Counted from the stretch's first letter, positions 29,201 through 37,023 are shown. The stretch is DNA of 64,000 nt from Nocardia camponoti (GCF_014646135.1 NZ_BMMW01000002.1:930001-994000); one strand, 5' to 3'. Made by a program: numbers and translations. Notes: a model not told the origin generated them from the letters alone.

Positions 29201-29787
29201 CTCAGCCGTCCAAGGGCGACAATCAGCGGGCCGCGGCGTCGGCTCCCTCGCCCGCCGATATCCAGCCAACGCGGCCAGCGAACCATCTGCCAGAAGGGCA
29301 GTCGGCCAAACCTGAGCGGGTTGGGGCAAGTCCCGTTGACGGTGGCGCACCCAAGTCGAAGAAGCCGCTCATCATCGCCGGGATCGCGGTCGCGGCCGTT
29401 GGCGCGATTGTCGCCGGGATTTTCGCCTTCACCTCCGGGTCCGACAACTCGCCCGAAGGGAAGGTGCGCGGCGCCATCACCGCGTTCTCCGGTGCGCTCA
29501 AAGACGGTGACCTCAACCAACTCCGCGCGACAACCTGCGGCGACCTGCACACGTTCTACCAGGAGATTTCGCCTGAACAGTTCCGTGGCGTGCACAAGTC
29601 GTCGGCCGATCGCGGGACCATTCCGGTGGTGTCGAGCGTGAACGCCGTGCGCATCACCGACAACGCCGCGATCGCTGAAGCGACGGTCGCGCCGTCGGGC
29701 GATCCTGGCAAGCCGAGTGCACGCACGTTTGATCTTCAAAATGAGAACGGGACATGGAAGGTGTGCGACCCCGCAGCGAAGAATTAG
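26218..29787 (+). CDS. Giant Pro/Gly/Gln-repeat single-pass membrane protein with NTF2-like tail (Rv0361-like position)
   Basis: 1,189 residues. N-terminal about 200 residues carry GGPVPPAG-type motifs, then an acidic/Ala-rich low-complexity region (about 260-620), then a collagen-like region rich in Gly, Gln and Pro (about 620-1000) including four tandem units of about 58 residues. One transmembrane helix follows (IIAGIAVAAVGAIVAGIFAF, about 1058-1080), then an exported domain of about 110 residues with two Cys (TTCGD, KVCDP). The bulk is cytoplasmic if the helix is type II. GTG 26218 has CGAGGGG upstream. Rv0361 holds the same place but is much shorter. No enzymatic motif; role unknown. Confidence 0.78.
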   Translation: MSDPTDDNNAAANPADHPAKPGKPAEVDGVGESKPVVPQSNSGSSAETVVIRRAGGTVPPAGRQGGPVGGAQQGGPVPPAGLGRPGGPVPPAGSQPGGPVPPSGGGPRPSGPVPPVGGGREGAPASPPSGTQRGAPVPPAGDGRQGAPVPSGGGSRPGGPVPPNAGGPREGGPVPPKAGPGGAGRPVGGARGPGGGLRPDAPPEGASKGQYGDTQHAGSADAATTAMSLPGLKPVARQAPLPRTTGQSEPSGADAQTVRITAGSRDGGDKSRTDDVKQGASPKDSQSDAPGSSPDEAKLSDAKSGAGTGNANAKAVASDAKSAATAMKVEPQSDEKPAGAENAAGALGKAGVSATKSQPDATAEAGAGAAAVSGDGAAASDSGTSGAGRAKGDGAANAAKVGGADAKDQAGSKKGLDGASAAAVAGVAGAAGVAVAGAQAGGSPGKGATDAASAATQPDATVVAANSGPNSARDAASAGQTNPAAGTGAGANAGPGGQNSADGAASAGQANAGAGQGSTGPAGESNASQKDAQSGANAGTAPAAGGKDVGSGDSTASGDAGVGGGNDATVRVSPGASEGGAPADDATVAMRVVSAADAPTTAIPVQRPGTDRVVKQGGRPVTPPPNTPRGPAGPRQAGQQGQPGQQPHPGGPGQPNPQGPQQNPAPGQPGRPNQPGAQGPQGPGQPGQRGRGPQGQPPRPNLYSNPNQPAAAAAGAQGPAGQPGQSQLNAQGGPNQQGRGSQGPGQPGQPANARQQGQGPQGPGEASGPELVGGAGQQGQPGQRQPNAQGGPNQQGRGPQGPGQPGQPANAGQQGRGAQGPGQASAPGLVGGAGQQGQPGPGQAANAQGGPNQQGRGPQGPGQPVQQGNAGQQGRGPQGAGLAGGPGVVGLSGQPGSAGQGGAGQQGQLGQEQANAQGGPNQQGRGASGQPGQPANAQGGGQHGHPVQGPGYPGAAPLAGLAGAGAAAQKGVQPGPAYPGGPILGLPGDRGVEETQPSKGDNQRAAASAPSPADIQPTRPANHLPEGQSAKPERVGASPVDGGAPKSKKPLIIAGIAVAAVGAIVAGIFAFTSGSDNSPEGKVRGAITAFSGALKDGDLNQLRATTCGDLHTFYQEISPEQFRGVHKSSADRGTIPVVSSVNAVRITDNAAIAEATVAPSGDPGKPSARTFDLQNENGTWKVCDPAAKN
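28381..29035 (+). repeat. In-frame tandem repeats of 174 bp (4 units, last two altered)
   Basis: Units start at 28381, 28555, 28729 and 28939. The first two are exactly 174 bp (58 codons); the third has a 36-bp insertion, and the fourth is shortened. Each contains NAQGGPNQQGRG. Conservation at the DNA level indicates recent duplication inside the gene. Confidence 0.85.
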
Positions 29788-29804
29788 CGAAGAGTTCAGC
29801 GACA

Positions 29805-29835
29805 GTGACCCGTCATATCGGCTATGACGGGTCAC
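29805..29835 (+). terminator. Perfect 13-bp hairpin terminator
   Basis: GTGACCCGTCATA (29805-29817) pairs with 29823-29835 around a 5-nt loop, 17 nt after the stop of the giant repeat gene. No T-run follows, typical of actinobacterial terminators. Confidence 0.75.
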
Positions 29836-29865
29836 ACATAACTGGGATCTGCGCGCCCTACAGCG

Positions 29866-29871
29866 TAATAT
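29866..29871 (+). promoter_or_regulatory. Probable -10 box for hadAB, leaderless start
   Basis: TAATAT ends 10 nt before the hadAB ATG (29882), which places the transcript start within about 4 nt of the start codon. No Shine-Dalgarno is present, consistent with leaderless translation. Confidence 0.55.
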
Positions 29872-29881
29872 TTGCCGGATT

Positions 29882-30928
29882 ATGAGCACGCAAGAAACAG
29901 TGGCGCAGTCATCTGTCCCGGCTGCATCGCTGGCAGGACAGCGTTTCGGCTTCCGTGACCACTACGAAGTCGGCCGCGAGAAGATTCGGGAATTCGCACG
30001 CGCGGTGCAGAATTCGCACCCGGCGCATCAGAACGAGATCGACGCGCGCAAGCTCGGCTACGAGGGCCTGATCGCCCCGCCGACCTTCGCATCGGTGATT
30101 GGCACCAACATCACCCGCGCGCTCCTCGAAACCGTGCTCGTTGAGTACGACCTGAGCCAGGTGCTACAAACCGACCAGATCTTCGAGCTGTTCCGCCCGA
30201 TCCTCGCCGGCGACACCATCCGCAGCGAAGTCGAGATCGAGTCGAAGCGCACGTTCAATGACAACGACTTCATCGTCGTCGGTTTCCGGCTGATCAACCA
30301 GGACGGCGAAACCGCGGTGCAGGGCACGACGACGATCGTCGCGCGCACGGGCGTCGACGTCGACCCCAACATCGTTGAAGCCGTCGAGAACATCAGCATG
30401 CACCCGCGCCCAGAGGTTGTGGCTGGCGTGAGCATGGACGACCTGCTCACCCCATTGACGGGCGACCGCGACCCGGCCCCGGTTCGCATCGACGCCCCGG
30501 TCAACACCGTGCGCACGTTCGAGTCGGTCGAAAAGGGCACCGAGCTTGCAGGCTTCACCGCGCGCGTGACCCGCGGCGACCTCGCCAACTACGCTGGCGT
30601 TTCCGGCGACCCGAACCCGATCCACTTCAGCGACCACGCCGCCGAGCTGGCTGGCCTGCCGACGGTCGTCGCGCACGGTCTGCTGACGATGGGCATCGCC
30701 GCCGACTTCCTCACCCAGTGGCTCGGCGACCCGACTGCTGTCGAGAAGTTGGCCGTTCGCTTCTCCGGTTTCGTTCCCGTCCCGCCGACCGAGGCTGGCG
30801 AGATCGAGTTCTCCGGCAAGGTGAAGTCGGTCGACCCGGAACGTCGTGCGGCGACGGTGCTGCTGAGCGGAGTTTCCGACGGCAAGAAGCTGTTTGGTCG
30901 CGCGGTCGCGGAAGTGCGTCTCACCTAA
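29882..30928 (+). CDS. hadAB: Fused (3R)-hydroxyacyl-ACP dehydratase HadA-HadB
   Basis: 348 residues in two hotdog domains. The N-terminal half (about 18-165, GQRFGFRDHYEVGREKIREF, GLIAPPTFASVIG) matches HadA/FAS1-type dehydratase. The C-terminal half (about 195-348) matches HadB with the hydratase-2 motif AGVSGDPNPIHFSDHAAELAG in which the catalytic Asp and His are present. In M. tuberculosis these are separate proteins of the FAS-II mycolic-acid elongation cycle; here one chain gives an internal HadAB dimer. No HadC is seen nearby. It follows the giant repeat gene with a terminator between, so it is probably a separate unit. Confidence 0.92.
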   Translation: MSTQETVAQSSVPAASLAGQRFGFRDHYEVGREKIREFARAVQNSHPAHQNEIDARKLGYEGLIAPPTFASVIGTNITRALLETVLVEYDLSQVLQTDQIFELFRPILAGDTIRSEVEIESKRTFNDNDFIVVGFRLINQDGETAVQGTTTIVARTGVDVDPNIVEAVENISMHPRPEVVAGVSMDDLLTPLTGDRDPAPVRIDAPVNTVRTFESVEKGTELAGFTARVTRGDLANYAGVSGDPNPIHFSDHAAELAGLPTVVAHGLLTMGIAADFLTQWLGDPTAVEKLAVRFSGFVPVPPTEAGEIEFSGKVKSVDPERRAATVLLSGVSDGKKLFGRAVAEVRLT

Positions 30929-30942
30929 CGAATTTCACGCGA

Positions 30943-30975
30943 ATGAGCCCGGCCCCAACCAGGGACCGGGCTCAT
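30943..30975. terminator. Bidirectional terminator between hadAB and embR-like gene
   Basis: ATGAGCCCGG (from 30943) pairs with CCGGGCTCAT (ending 30975) around a short interrupted C-rich inner stem. It lies between convergent gene ends, so it can serve both. Confidence 0.75.
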
Positions 30976-30990
30976 CGCGTTTCGCAAGAC

Positions 30991-32109
30991 TCAGCCGATT
31001 GCGCGGAACGCCAAAATCGTTGACCCAATACGGATTTGGTCGCCGTCGGCGAGCAACGCTCCACTCTCAATCGGCGACTCGTTGACGTAAACACCGTTGG
31101 CCGAATGCAAATCCTTGATCAACAGACCGGCCCGGCTCGGCATGATGTGCGCGTGATACCGGCTGGCTTTGGGGTCGTCGAGCACCAGCTCGTTGTCCGT
31201 CATTCGCCCAATTCGAATGCCCGCGTGCGGAATTGGGATCTCACGCCCGTCCGCGAAGCGCAGGGTGCCCGCTCGCACGCTGCGCGGCACCTCGGTGACG
31301 GTCTCGGTCATCGCGGCGGCAAGATGCTCAACCCGCTTGACCACCCCAAGGTTCAACGGCTCCTGACGCAACACGCTGCGTTCAAGCTCAATAAGCCCGG
31401 GACCAGGGTCGATGCCAAGTTCGTCGGCGAGCACCGTGCGCACCCGGCGACACGCTTCAAGCGCGTCGGCCTGACGGCCAGACAGGTAAAGCGCGGTGAT
31501 GAGCTGACCCCACAACGGCTCGCGCAGCGGGTTTTCATTGGTGAGCGCGACGAGCTCGCCGATCACCGAAGACGCACGCCCACAAGCGATTTCGGCATCG
31601 ACACGAGCCGAAACCGCGACGAGGCGCTCTTCTTCCATCGCCGTCGCGAAACTGTCGGCGAACGACAACCCAGCAAGATCGGTAAGCGCTCGCCCCGACC
31701 ACTCACGCAACGCCGTGGCGAAAAGTGTTGCGGCACCGGCGTGGTCGCCCGCGTCGGCCGCTTTCGTTCCCGCTTCGCGCGCGATCTCGAATCGACCGAG
31801 ATCGCAAGCGGGATCGTCGATTTCGAGGCGATAACCCGCACCCTCGGTCCGCAAGACCGCAGGGGAGTCAACTCCGGCGTTACGCAACGCTTTTCGCAAG
31901 TTAGAGACAAAAACTTGCAGACTCGCCGCATACGAATCCGGCGGGTCTTCGTTCCACACCATCTCCGCCAAAACGGCAGAACTCACCGCGCGTCGCCGAT
32001 TCACAGCGAGCGCGGCCAACAGTGCGCGGGGCTTGGGCCCGCCGAGAGCTACCGGTGTTCCACCGACATAGAGCGCGACAGGACCAAGCACCCGAACATC
32101 AAGAGTCAT
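30991..32109 (-). CDS. embR: EmbR-like SARP regulator with FHA domain
   Basis: 372 residues (EmbR 388). An OmpR-type winged helix (about 1-95, VRVLGPVALYVGG, LLAALAVNRRRAVS) is followed by a bacterial transcriptional activation domain (about 100-245) and a C-terminal FHA domain (about 285-370) with the phosphothreonine-binding set IRIGRMTDNELVL, SRYHAHI and SANGVYVNE. In mycobacteria EmbR is phosphorylated by Ser/Thr kinases and activates arabinosyltransferase genes. It lies 9 nt after fba on the same strand, so it is probably co-transcribed with fba. The target here is not shown. Confidence 0.82.
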   Translation of the reverse strand: MTLDVRVLGPVALYVGGTPVALGGPKPRALLAALAVNRRRAVSSAVLAEMVWNEDPPDSYAASLQVFVSNLRKALRNAGVDSPAVLRTEGAGYRLEIDDPACDLGRFEIAREAGTKAADAGDHAGAATLFATALREWSGRALTDLAGLSFADSFATAMEEERLVAVSARVDAEIACGRASSVIGELVALTNENPLREPLWGQLITALYLSGRQADALEACRRVRTVLADELGIDPGPGLIELERSVLRQEPLNLGVVKRVEHLAAAMTETVTEVPRSVRAGTLRFADGREIPIPHAGIRIGRMTDNELVLDDPKASRYHAHIMPSRAGLLIKDLHSANGVYVNESPIESGALLADGDQIRIGSTILAFRAIG

Positions 32110-32118
32110 CGCACCTAA

Positions 32119-33156
32119 TTAGGAAGCAGAGATGGACTTGCCTGCAGAATGCAGGTCTTCACATGCCTCGATGACGCGCGCGGCCATCGACGCCTCGGCC
32201 TGCTTGAGGTAGCTGCGCGGGTCGTACGCCTTCTTGTTGCCGACCTCACCGTCGATCTTGAGCACGCCGTTGTAGTTGACGAACATGTGCCCGGCGACCG
32301 GACGCGTGAACGCGTACTGGGTGTCGGTGTCGACGTTCATCTTCACCACACCGAAGCGCAGCGAGTCTTCGATTTCCGACTTCAGCGAGCCCGAACCGCC
32401 GTGGAAGACGAAGTCGAATGGCTGCGCGTCGGCAGGGAGACCCAGCTTCTTCGCGGCGACGCGCTGGCCTTCGGCGAGCACCTCGGGCTTGAGGACGACG
32501 TTGCCCGGCTTGTACACGCCGTGCACGTTGCCGAAGGTGGCCGCGAGTAGGTACTTGCCGCCGCTCGGGTCGCCCAGGTAGTCGATGGTCTTGAGGAAGT
32601 CTTCCGGCGAGGTGTAGAGCTTCTCGTCGATGTCGGCTTCGACGCCGTCTTCTTCGCCGCCGACAACGCCGATCTCAAGTTCCAGCTTCAGGCGCGCCTT
32701 GGTGCTTGCCTCAAGCAGTTCCTTCGCGATGGCGAGGTTCTCGTCGATCGGGATGGCCGAGCCGTCCCACATGTGCGACTGGAACAGCGGCTCAAGGCCC
32801 TTATCGACGCGCTCCTGCGACAGCGCGATGAGCGGCCGCACGTAGGTGTCGAGCTTGTCCTTGGGGCAGTGGTCGGTGTGCAGGGCGATCGTGACGTCGT
32901 ACTGCTTGGCGACAACGTGCGCGAACTCGGCGAGCGCGACAGCGCCAACAACCATGTTCTTACCGTTGAGACCGGACGCGAACTCAGCACCACCGGTGGA
33001 AACCTGGATGATGCCGTCACTGCCCGCGTCAGCGAAGCCCTTGATTGCGGCGTTGATGGTCTCCGACGAGGTGACATTGATGGCCGGGAAGGCGAACGAG
33101 TTCGCCTTGGCCCGGCTGAGCATCTCGGCGTAGGCCTCCGGAGTCGCGATAGGCAA
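32119..33156 (-). CDS. fba: Class II fructose-bisphosphate aldolase
   Basis: 345 residues. Zinc and substrate motifs are intact: ALHTDHCPKDKLD with the zinc His, FHGGSGS and NVDTDTQYAFT. It is the metal-dependent aldolase of glycolysis and gluconeogenesis, essential in mycobacteria. The start is TTG 33156 with GGAGG 8 nt upstream, no better ATG being available. The embR-like gene follows within 9 nt. Confidence 0.95.
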   Translation of the reverse strand: MPIATPEAYAEMLSRAKANSFAFPAINVTSSETINAAIKGFADAGSDGIIQVSTGGAEFASGLNGKNMVVGAVALAEFAHVVAKQYDVTIALHTDHCPKDKLDTYVRPLIALSQERVDKGLEPLFQSHMWDGSAIPIDENLAIAKELLEASTKARLKLELEIGVVGGEEDGVEADIDEKLYTSPEDFLKTIDYLGDPSGGKYLLAATFGNVHGVYKPGNVVLKPEVLAEGQRVAAKKLGLPADAQPFDFVFHGGSGSLKSEIEDSLRFGVVKMNVDTDTQYAFTRPVAGHMFVNYNGVLKIDGEVGNKKAYDPRSYLKQAEASMAARVIEACEDLHSAGKSISAS

Positions 33157-33301
33157 GGCAGTGACCTCCGTGTTAGGGGGAGCAAAAAACCAATTCTGTC
33201 AGGCGTCACCCTAAATTAGGAAGGGACGGCCGTGTGCATCGGCTCGTCTCACCTGAGCATGGACCGCTCGTGTCTCAGTTTCGCCCGGTAGGGTGGGCCC
33301 C

Positions 33302-34018
33302 GTGACTTTGCTGGCGGTATCGGATGCGGCGACGAACAACCTCGCCCTGACACAGTTGCTCGACCCCATGTACCTGCTTCAGGAGACCTGGCTGAAGAAC
33401 GCGGTACTCCCGGCGATCTTGGCGATCGTCTTTATCGAGACTGGTCTACTTTTCCCGATCCTGCCTGGTGATTCACTGCTGTTCACCGGTGGCATGCTCG
33501 CCGCCCAGGAAAATCCCGTCGTCAACATCTGGGTGCTTGTACCGCTCGTCACGGTCGTCGCGTTCCTCGGTGACCAGACCGCGTACTGGATCGGCCGCCG
33601 CATCGGGCCCGCGCTGTTCAACAAGGAAGACACCCGATTCTTCAAGAAGTCGTACGTCACCGAGACGCACGAGTTCTTCGAGAAACACGGCCCGAAGACC
33701 ATCATCCTGGCGCGCTTCGTGCCCATCGTGCGCACGTTCATGCCCGTACTCGCCGGTGTTTCAAAGATGGACTACCGCAAGTTCGTCATCTTCGACATCG
33801 TCGGCGCGGTCCTGTGGGCTGGCGGTATCACCACGCTCGGTTACTTCCTGGGCAACGTGCCCTTTATTCGCGATCACATCGAAGCCATCTTCCTGCTGAT
33901 CGTCTTCGTCTCGATCCTGCCCGGCATCATCACCGTCGGTAAGAAGCTGATCGCCAAGCGGTCCGCGCCCGCGGTTGGCAACGACGCCGAGCTGGCGTCG
34001 GTGACAGAAAACAGCTAG
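33302..34018 (+). CDS. DedA-family membrane protein (Rv0364-like)
   Basis: 238 residues. DedA/SNARE-associated pattern: ETGLLFPILPGDSLLFTGGMLA, FLGDQTAYWIGRRIGP, the amphipathic FFEKHGPKTIILARFVPIVRTFMPVLAGVSKMDYRKF (in pieces), then a final helix. DedA proteins flip undecaprenyl phosphate or phospholipids and support envelope homeostasis. GTG 33302 was preferred to GTG 33293 from AGGG spacing. A second DedA gene follows after 4 nt. Confidence 0.9.
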   Translation: MTLLAVSDAATNNLALTQLLDPMYLLQETWLKNAVLPAILAIVFIETGLLFPILPGDSLLFTGGMLAAQENPVVNIWVLVPLVTVVAFLGDQTAYWIGRRIGPALFNKEDTRFFKKSYVTETHEFFEKHGPKTIILARFVPIVRTFMPVLAGVSKMDYRKFVIFDIVGAVLWAGGITTLGYFLGNVPFIRDHIEAIFLLIVFVSILPGIITVGKKLIAKRSAPAVGNDAELASVTENS

Positions 34019-34022
34019 ACCA

Positions 34023-34724
34023 TTGGCAACCGCGGGACCTGCGATACAGGCAATGGGCAGCTTCGATCCGCTGATCTCAGCAGGCCCTGCCGTGGTCTGC
34101 GCGGTAGTGCTGAGCTTCGTTTTCCTTGAGTGCGCGTTCATCATCGGGCTGTTTTTGCCCGGCGATTCGCTGCTGATCACCGCTGGCATCGTGCTCGCTT
34201 CGCATGCCAATGGCGAAGCGCAAGTGTGGGGGTTGGCGGTCGGCACGATGTTGGCGGCGATCGCGGGCAACCAGGTTGGTTACGTGATTGGCGCGCGCAC
34301 CGGGCATCGGTTGGTCGCGCGGAAAAACGGCCGCTACATCAATACGAAAAATCTTGCCAAGGTCACTGAACTACTTGAGCGACATGGCTTTTTCGCGGTG
34401 CTCATCGCGCGCTGGATTCCGTGGGTGCGCACGCTGTGCCCGATGGTGGCTGGCGCGGCCAAGATGGATCATCGCCGCTACACCATCGCGTCGACGATCG
34501 GCGCGATCATCTGGGCGCCCGTACTGCTGCTGATCGGCTATTACGCGGGGGAATTCCTTGAGCAGGTTTCGTGGCTGATGCCCGTGGTGATCGGCACGTT
34601 GATCGCCGGGCTGATCATCGGCACGGTCTTCGGGCTGCGCCACTACCGGCAGGAAATGGCGAAGCCCGCCGAAGAGTTCGACGTTGAACTTGAGCCGAGC
34701 GTGGTCGGCGAAACCGAGCGCTAA
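34023..34724 (+). CDS. DedA-family membrane protein, second copy
   Basis: 233 residues with the same family blocks: FIIGLFLPGDSLLITAGIVLA, IAGNQVGYVIGARTGHRL, LLERHGFFAVLIARWIPWVRTLCPMVAGAAKMDHRRY (in pieces). It is probably paralogous to the previous gene and coupled to it: TTG 34023 lies 4 nt after the stop. ATG 34053 is an alternative start ten codons in. The 3' end overlaps the converging GH76 gene by 4 nt. Confidence 0.88.
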   Translation: MATAGPAIQAMGSFDPLISAGPAVVCAVVLSFVFLECAFIIGLFLPGDSLLITAGIVLASHANGEAQVWGLAVGTMLAAIAGNQVGYVIGARTGHRLVARKNGRYINTKNLAKVTELLERHGFFAVLIARWIPWVRTLCPMVAGAAKMDHRRYTIASTIGAIIWAPVLLLIGYYAGEFLEQVSWLMPVVIGTLIAGLIIGTVFGLRHYRQEMAKPAEEFDVELEPSVVGETER

Positions 34725-35896
34725 AGCCCGGCGGCAACCACCTGGTAGGCCGCTTCCATGAGCAACCACCCCGACAGCTGCACCGAAAGGTCGCGTTCGG
34801 GGACGGCGGACGCGGTGACCGAGCCGCCCGCGGTGAACTTGCCAGCGCCCGCGCTGCCGCTGGGCAACCGGGCTGGTTGATTCCAGTTGTGGCCGAAAAG
34901 CGGTTCGCCTTCGACCTCAAGTCGGTTGGCCCACGCGGCCGTTGCCGATGCTTTCACGAGCGCGGCCGCGTTGCGGCGGTCGGTTTGCTGTTGCTTGCCT
35001 TCGCCGGGCAGCATCACCGCGACGATCGCGAGGTAGCGGGCGAGGATGCCGTTGAAAAGCCCGCCGTCGCCGCCACCGCCGCCGCTGATCACGCCGCGTT
35101 CGGTCATGTGTTCCTCGACGGCGGCGAGCAGTCGAGTGACGCGTTCAAGGTGGCGGTCGTCGTCGGTGTGGACGGCCAACTCGGCTTCGAGGCCGAGGGT
35201 GACGCCCTGGCAGTACGAGAACGTTGGCCGTTCGATCTCGCGCGACGGGAGGTGGATGCCGTCGAGGATCAGACCGCTTTCGGGGTCGCGGAGATTCGCG
35301 TCGATCCAGTCGGCCATTTCCTGGGCGCGCTCGACCTGGCCGAGGCGCAGTAGGGCGATGCCCGCGGGACCGTTCGCCGGGGCGTTGAAGAAGTCGGACT
35401 TGACCCGCCACGGGATGCCGCCGCCAACCTCGGGCTGCCACGCGTCATACAGCTGACGTTCGAGCGCGACGAGCGCGCGGCGCACCGACGTGAGTTCCTG
35501 TGTGCGCTCGGCACGTTCGAGCGCGATCGCCAACCAGGCCATGTCGTCGTAGTAACGGTTGGTCCACCCGGTGATGTTGCGGATGCGATGCGAACGGGCG
35601 AGTGCGCCAATTCTCCTGCGGCGCTGCGGAGTTGGGACGCGGTTGGCGGCGTCGACCGCGCAGTCGAGCAGATGCGCCTGCCACCAGTAATGCCAACTCG
35701 CGAAGCCGCGCTCACGGCGCGTTGCGGGCCAACCAACAACGCCCAATTCCGTTGTTGGCCAACCCCATAGCGTGCGCAGGTGGCGCGATACCACTGCCGA
35801 CTCAGCCATGTCGGCGCGCTCCGACCACACTGCGGCCGTTGGGGTGGATCCGGTGCGATCAGTGAAAGGTGGGCGCCGGCCCCCGCGCGAGCTCAT
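34721..35896 (-). CDS. Glycoside hydrolase family 76 (alpha-1,6-mannanase-like)
   Basis: 391 residues, about as long as Rv0365c (376). It is an (alpha/alpha)6 barrel with the GH76 catalytic Asp pair in NRYYDDMAWLAIAL and WHYWWQAHLLDC at the N-terminus, followed by TFSYCQGVTLG and GDGGLFNGILARY. GH76 enzymes cut alpha-1,6-mannans, present here as lipomannan/lipoarabinomannan. No secretion signal is seen, so a cytoplasmic role is likely. ATG 35896 has a weak ribosome-binding site; shorter starts cannot be excluded. Confidence 0.83.
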   Translation of the reverse strand: MSSRGGRRPPFTDRTGSTPTAAVWSERADMAESAVVSRHLRTLWGWPTTELGVVGWPATRRERGFASWHYWWQAHLLDCAVDAANRVPTPQRRRRIGALARSHRIRNITGWTNRYYDDMAWLAIALERAERTQELTSVRRALVALERQLYDAWQPEVGGGIPWRVKSDFFNAPANGPAGIALLRLGQVERAQEMADWIDANLRDPESGLILDGIHLPSREIERPTFSYCQGVTLGLEAELAVHTDDDRHLERVTRLLAAVEEHMTERGVISGGGGGDGGLFNGILARYLAIVAVMLPGEGKQQQTDRRNAAALVKASATAAWANRLEVEGEPLFGHNWNQPARLPSGSAGAGKFTAGGSVTASAVPERDLSVQLSGWLLMEAAYQVVAAGL

Positions 35897-35978
35897 TGCT
35901 CCATGGTGCCAGCTGTTGACGGGTTCCCGCGGCCGATCCGTTACCAATTCGCGGCCGAACAGATCACATTCTTGTGTT

Positions 35979-36650
35979 TTACCAGGCCAGCGAGAGGTCG
36001 CCGTGCTGGCGAATCCACGCGTGCATCGCGATTCCGGCGGCGACACCGGCGTTGATGCTGCGCGTTGAACCGAATTGGGCGATCGAAACAGTAAGTGCCG
36101 CAGCCGTTTTCGCGTCTTCGCTCACGCCGGGGCCCTCTTGGCCGAACAGCAGGAGGCAGTTGCGTGGGAGGTCTGCGGTTTCGATCGGGACCGAGCCGGG
36201 CACGTTGTCGACGGCGACAACCTCAAGACCGTTCGTCTCGGCGTATTCGCGTAGCTCGGCGAGGTCGGCGTGATGGACGAGGTGCTGGTAGCGGTCGGTG
36301 ACCATCGCGCCGCGTCGATTCCAGCGGCGTTTGCCGACGATGTGGACCGCCGCCGCAGCGAACGCGTTGGCGGTGCGCACGACCGTGCCGATGTTGGCGT
36401 CATGGCCGAAGTTCTCAATGGCGACATGGAACGGGAAGCGGCGGGCGTCGATGTCGGCGACGATCGCCTCGCGCTTCCAGTAGCGGTAGGCGTCGACGAC
36501 GTTGCGGCGGTCGCCTTCGGCGAGCAGCTCAGGGTCGTAGCGCTCGTCGGTTGGCGGCTCGGTGCCGTATTCCTCGGCCCACGGCCCGACCCCATAGGGA
36601 TGTTCACCCCACTCGGTGGGGCCCGCCGCGATCTCACTCGACTCAGTCAC
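35979..36650 (-). CDS. SpoU/TrmH-family RNA 2'-O-methyltransferase (Rv0380c-like)
   Basis: 223 residues with the three SPOUT motifs: IENFGHDANIGTVVRTANAF (motif 1, with the catalytic Arg), LLLFGQEGPGVS (motif 2) and GSTRSINAGVAAGIAMH (motif 3, knotted SAM site). It methylates a ribose 2'-OH in tRNA or rRNA. The start is GTG 36650. It corresponds to Rv0380c next to pyrE-like genes in mycobacteria. Confidence 0.9.
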   Translation of the reverse strand: MTESSEIAAGPTEWGEHPYGVGPWAEEYGTEPPTDERYDPELLAEGDRRNVVDAYRYWKREAIVADIDARRFPFHVAIENFGHDANIGTVVRTANAFAAAAVHIVGKRRWNRRGAMVTDRYQHLVHHADLAELREYAETNGLEVVAVDNVPGSVPIETADLPRNCLLLFGQEGPGVSEDAKTAAALTVSIAQFGSTRSINAGVAAGIAMHAWIRQHGDLSLAW

Positions 36651-36678
36651 CCGGCAATCTTAGGTGTGAGCCTGAGCG

Positions 36679-37023
36679 TCAGTACGTGCTGGTGCTCGAC
36701 GACGACAACATGAAAACGACGAAGATCACCCAGACGATGCCAGCGAGGATGCCAAGTACCAGGAAGATCGTGCCGATGATGCCCATGATGTAGCCGGCTT
36801 GGGCGGAGCCCCGTCCGCCGAGCGCGCCGTTGGACGCGTCGATCTCGTTGAGCACGCCCTTGCCCTTCGCCCATGCGAACGGGGCGATGAACTGGCAAAG
36901 GACAAGGCCGAGGATGCCGAGCACGAGTGCGGTTGTCGCACCGTCAGCTTCGCGCTGCGGGTACCCGTAGGGCTGCTGCCCATACGGCTGATAGGGCTGC
37001 TGCGGGTACTCAGGTTGGCTCAT
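36679..37023 (-). CDS. DUF4190-type two-helix membrane protein
   Basis: 114 residues. The N-terminus is a Pro/Gln/Tyr-rich cytoplasmic stretch (YPQQPYQPYGQQPYGYPQ), followed by two transmembrane helices (TTALVLGILGLVLCQFIAPFAWAKG in pieces; AGYIMGIIGTIFLVLGILAGIVWVIFV) typical of DUF4190. Function unknown. The start is ATG 37023; another ATG two codons upstream is equally possible. Confidence 0.75.
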   Translation of the reverse strand: MSQPEYPQQPYQPYGQQPYGYPQREADGATTALVLGILGLVLCQFIAPFAWAKGKGVLNEIDASNGALGGRGSAQAGYIMGIIGTIFLVLGILAGIVWVIFVVFMLSSSSTSTY

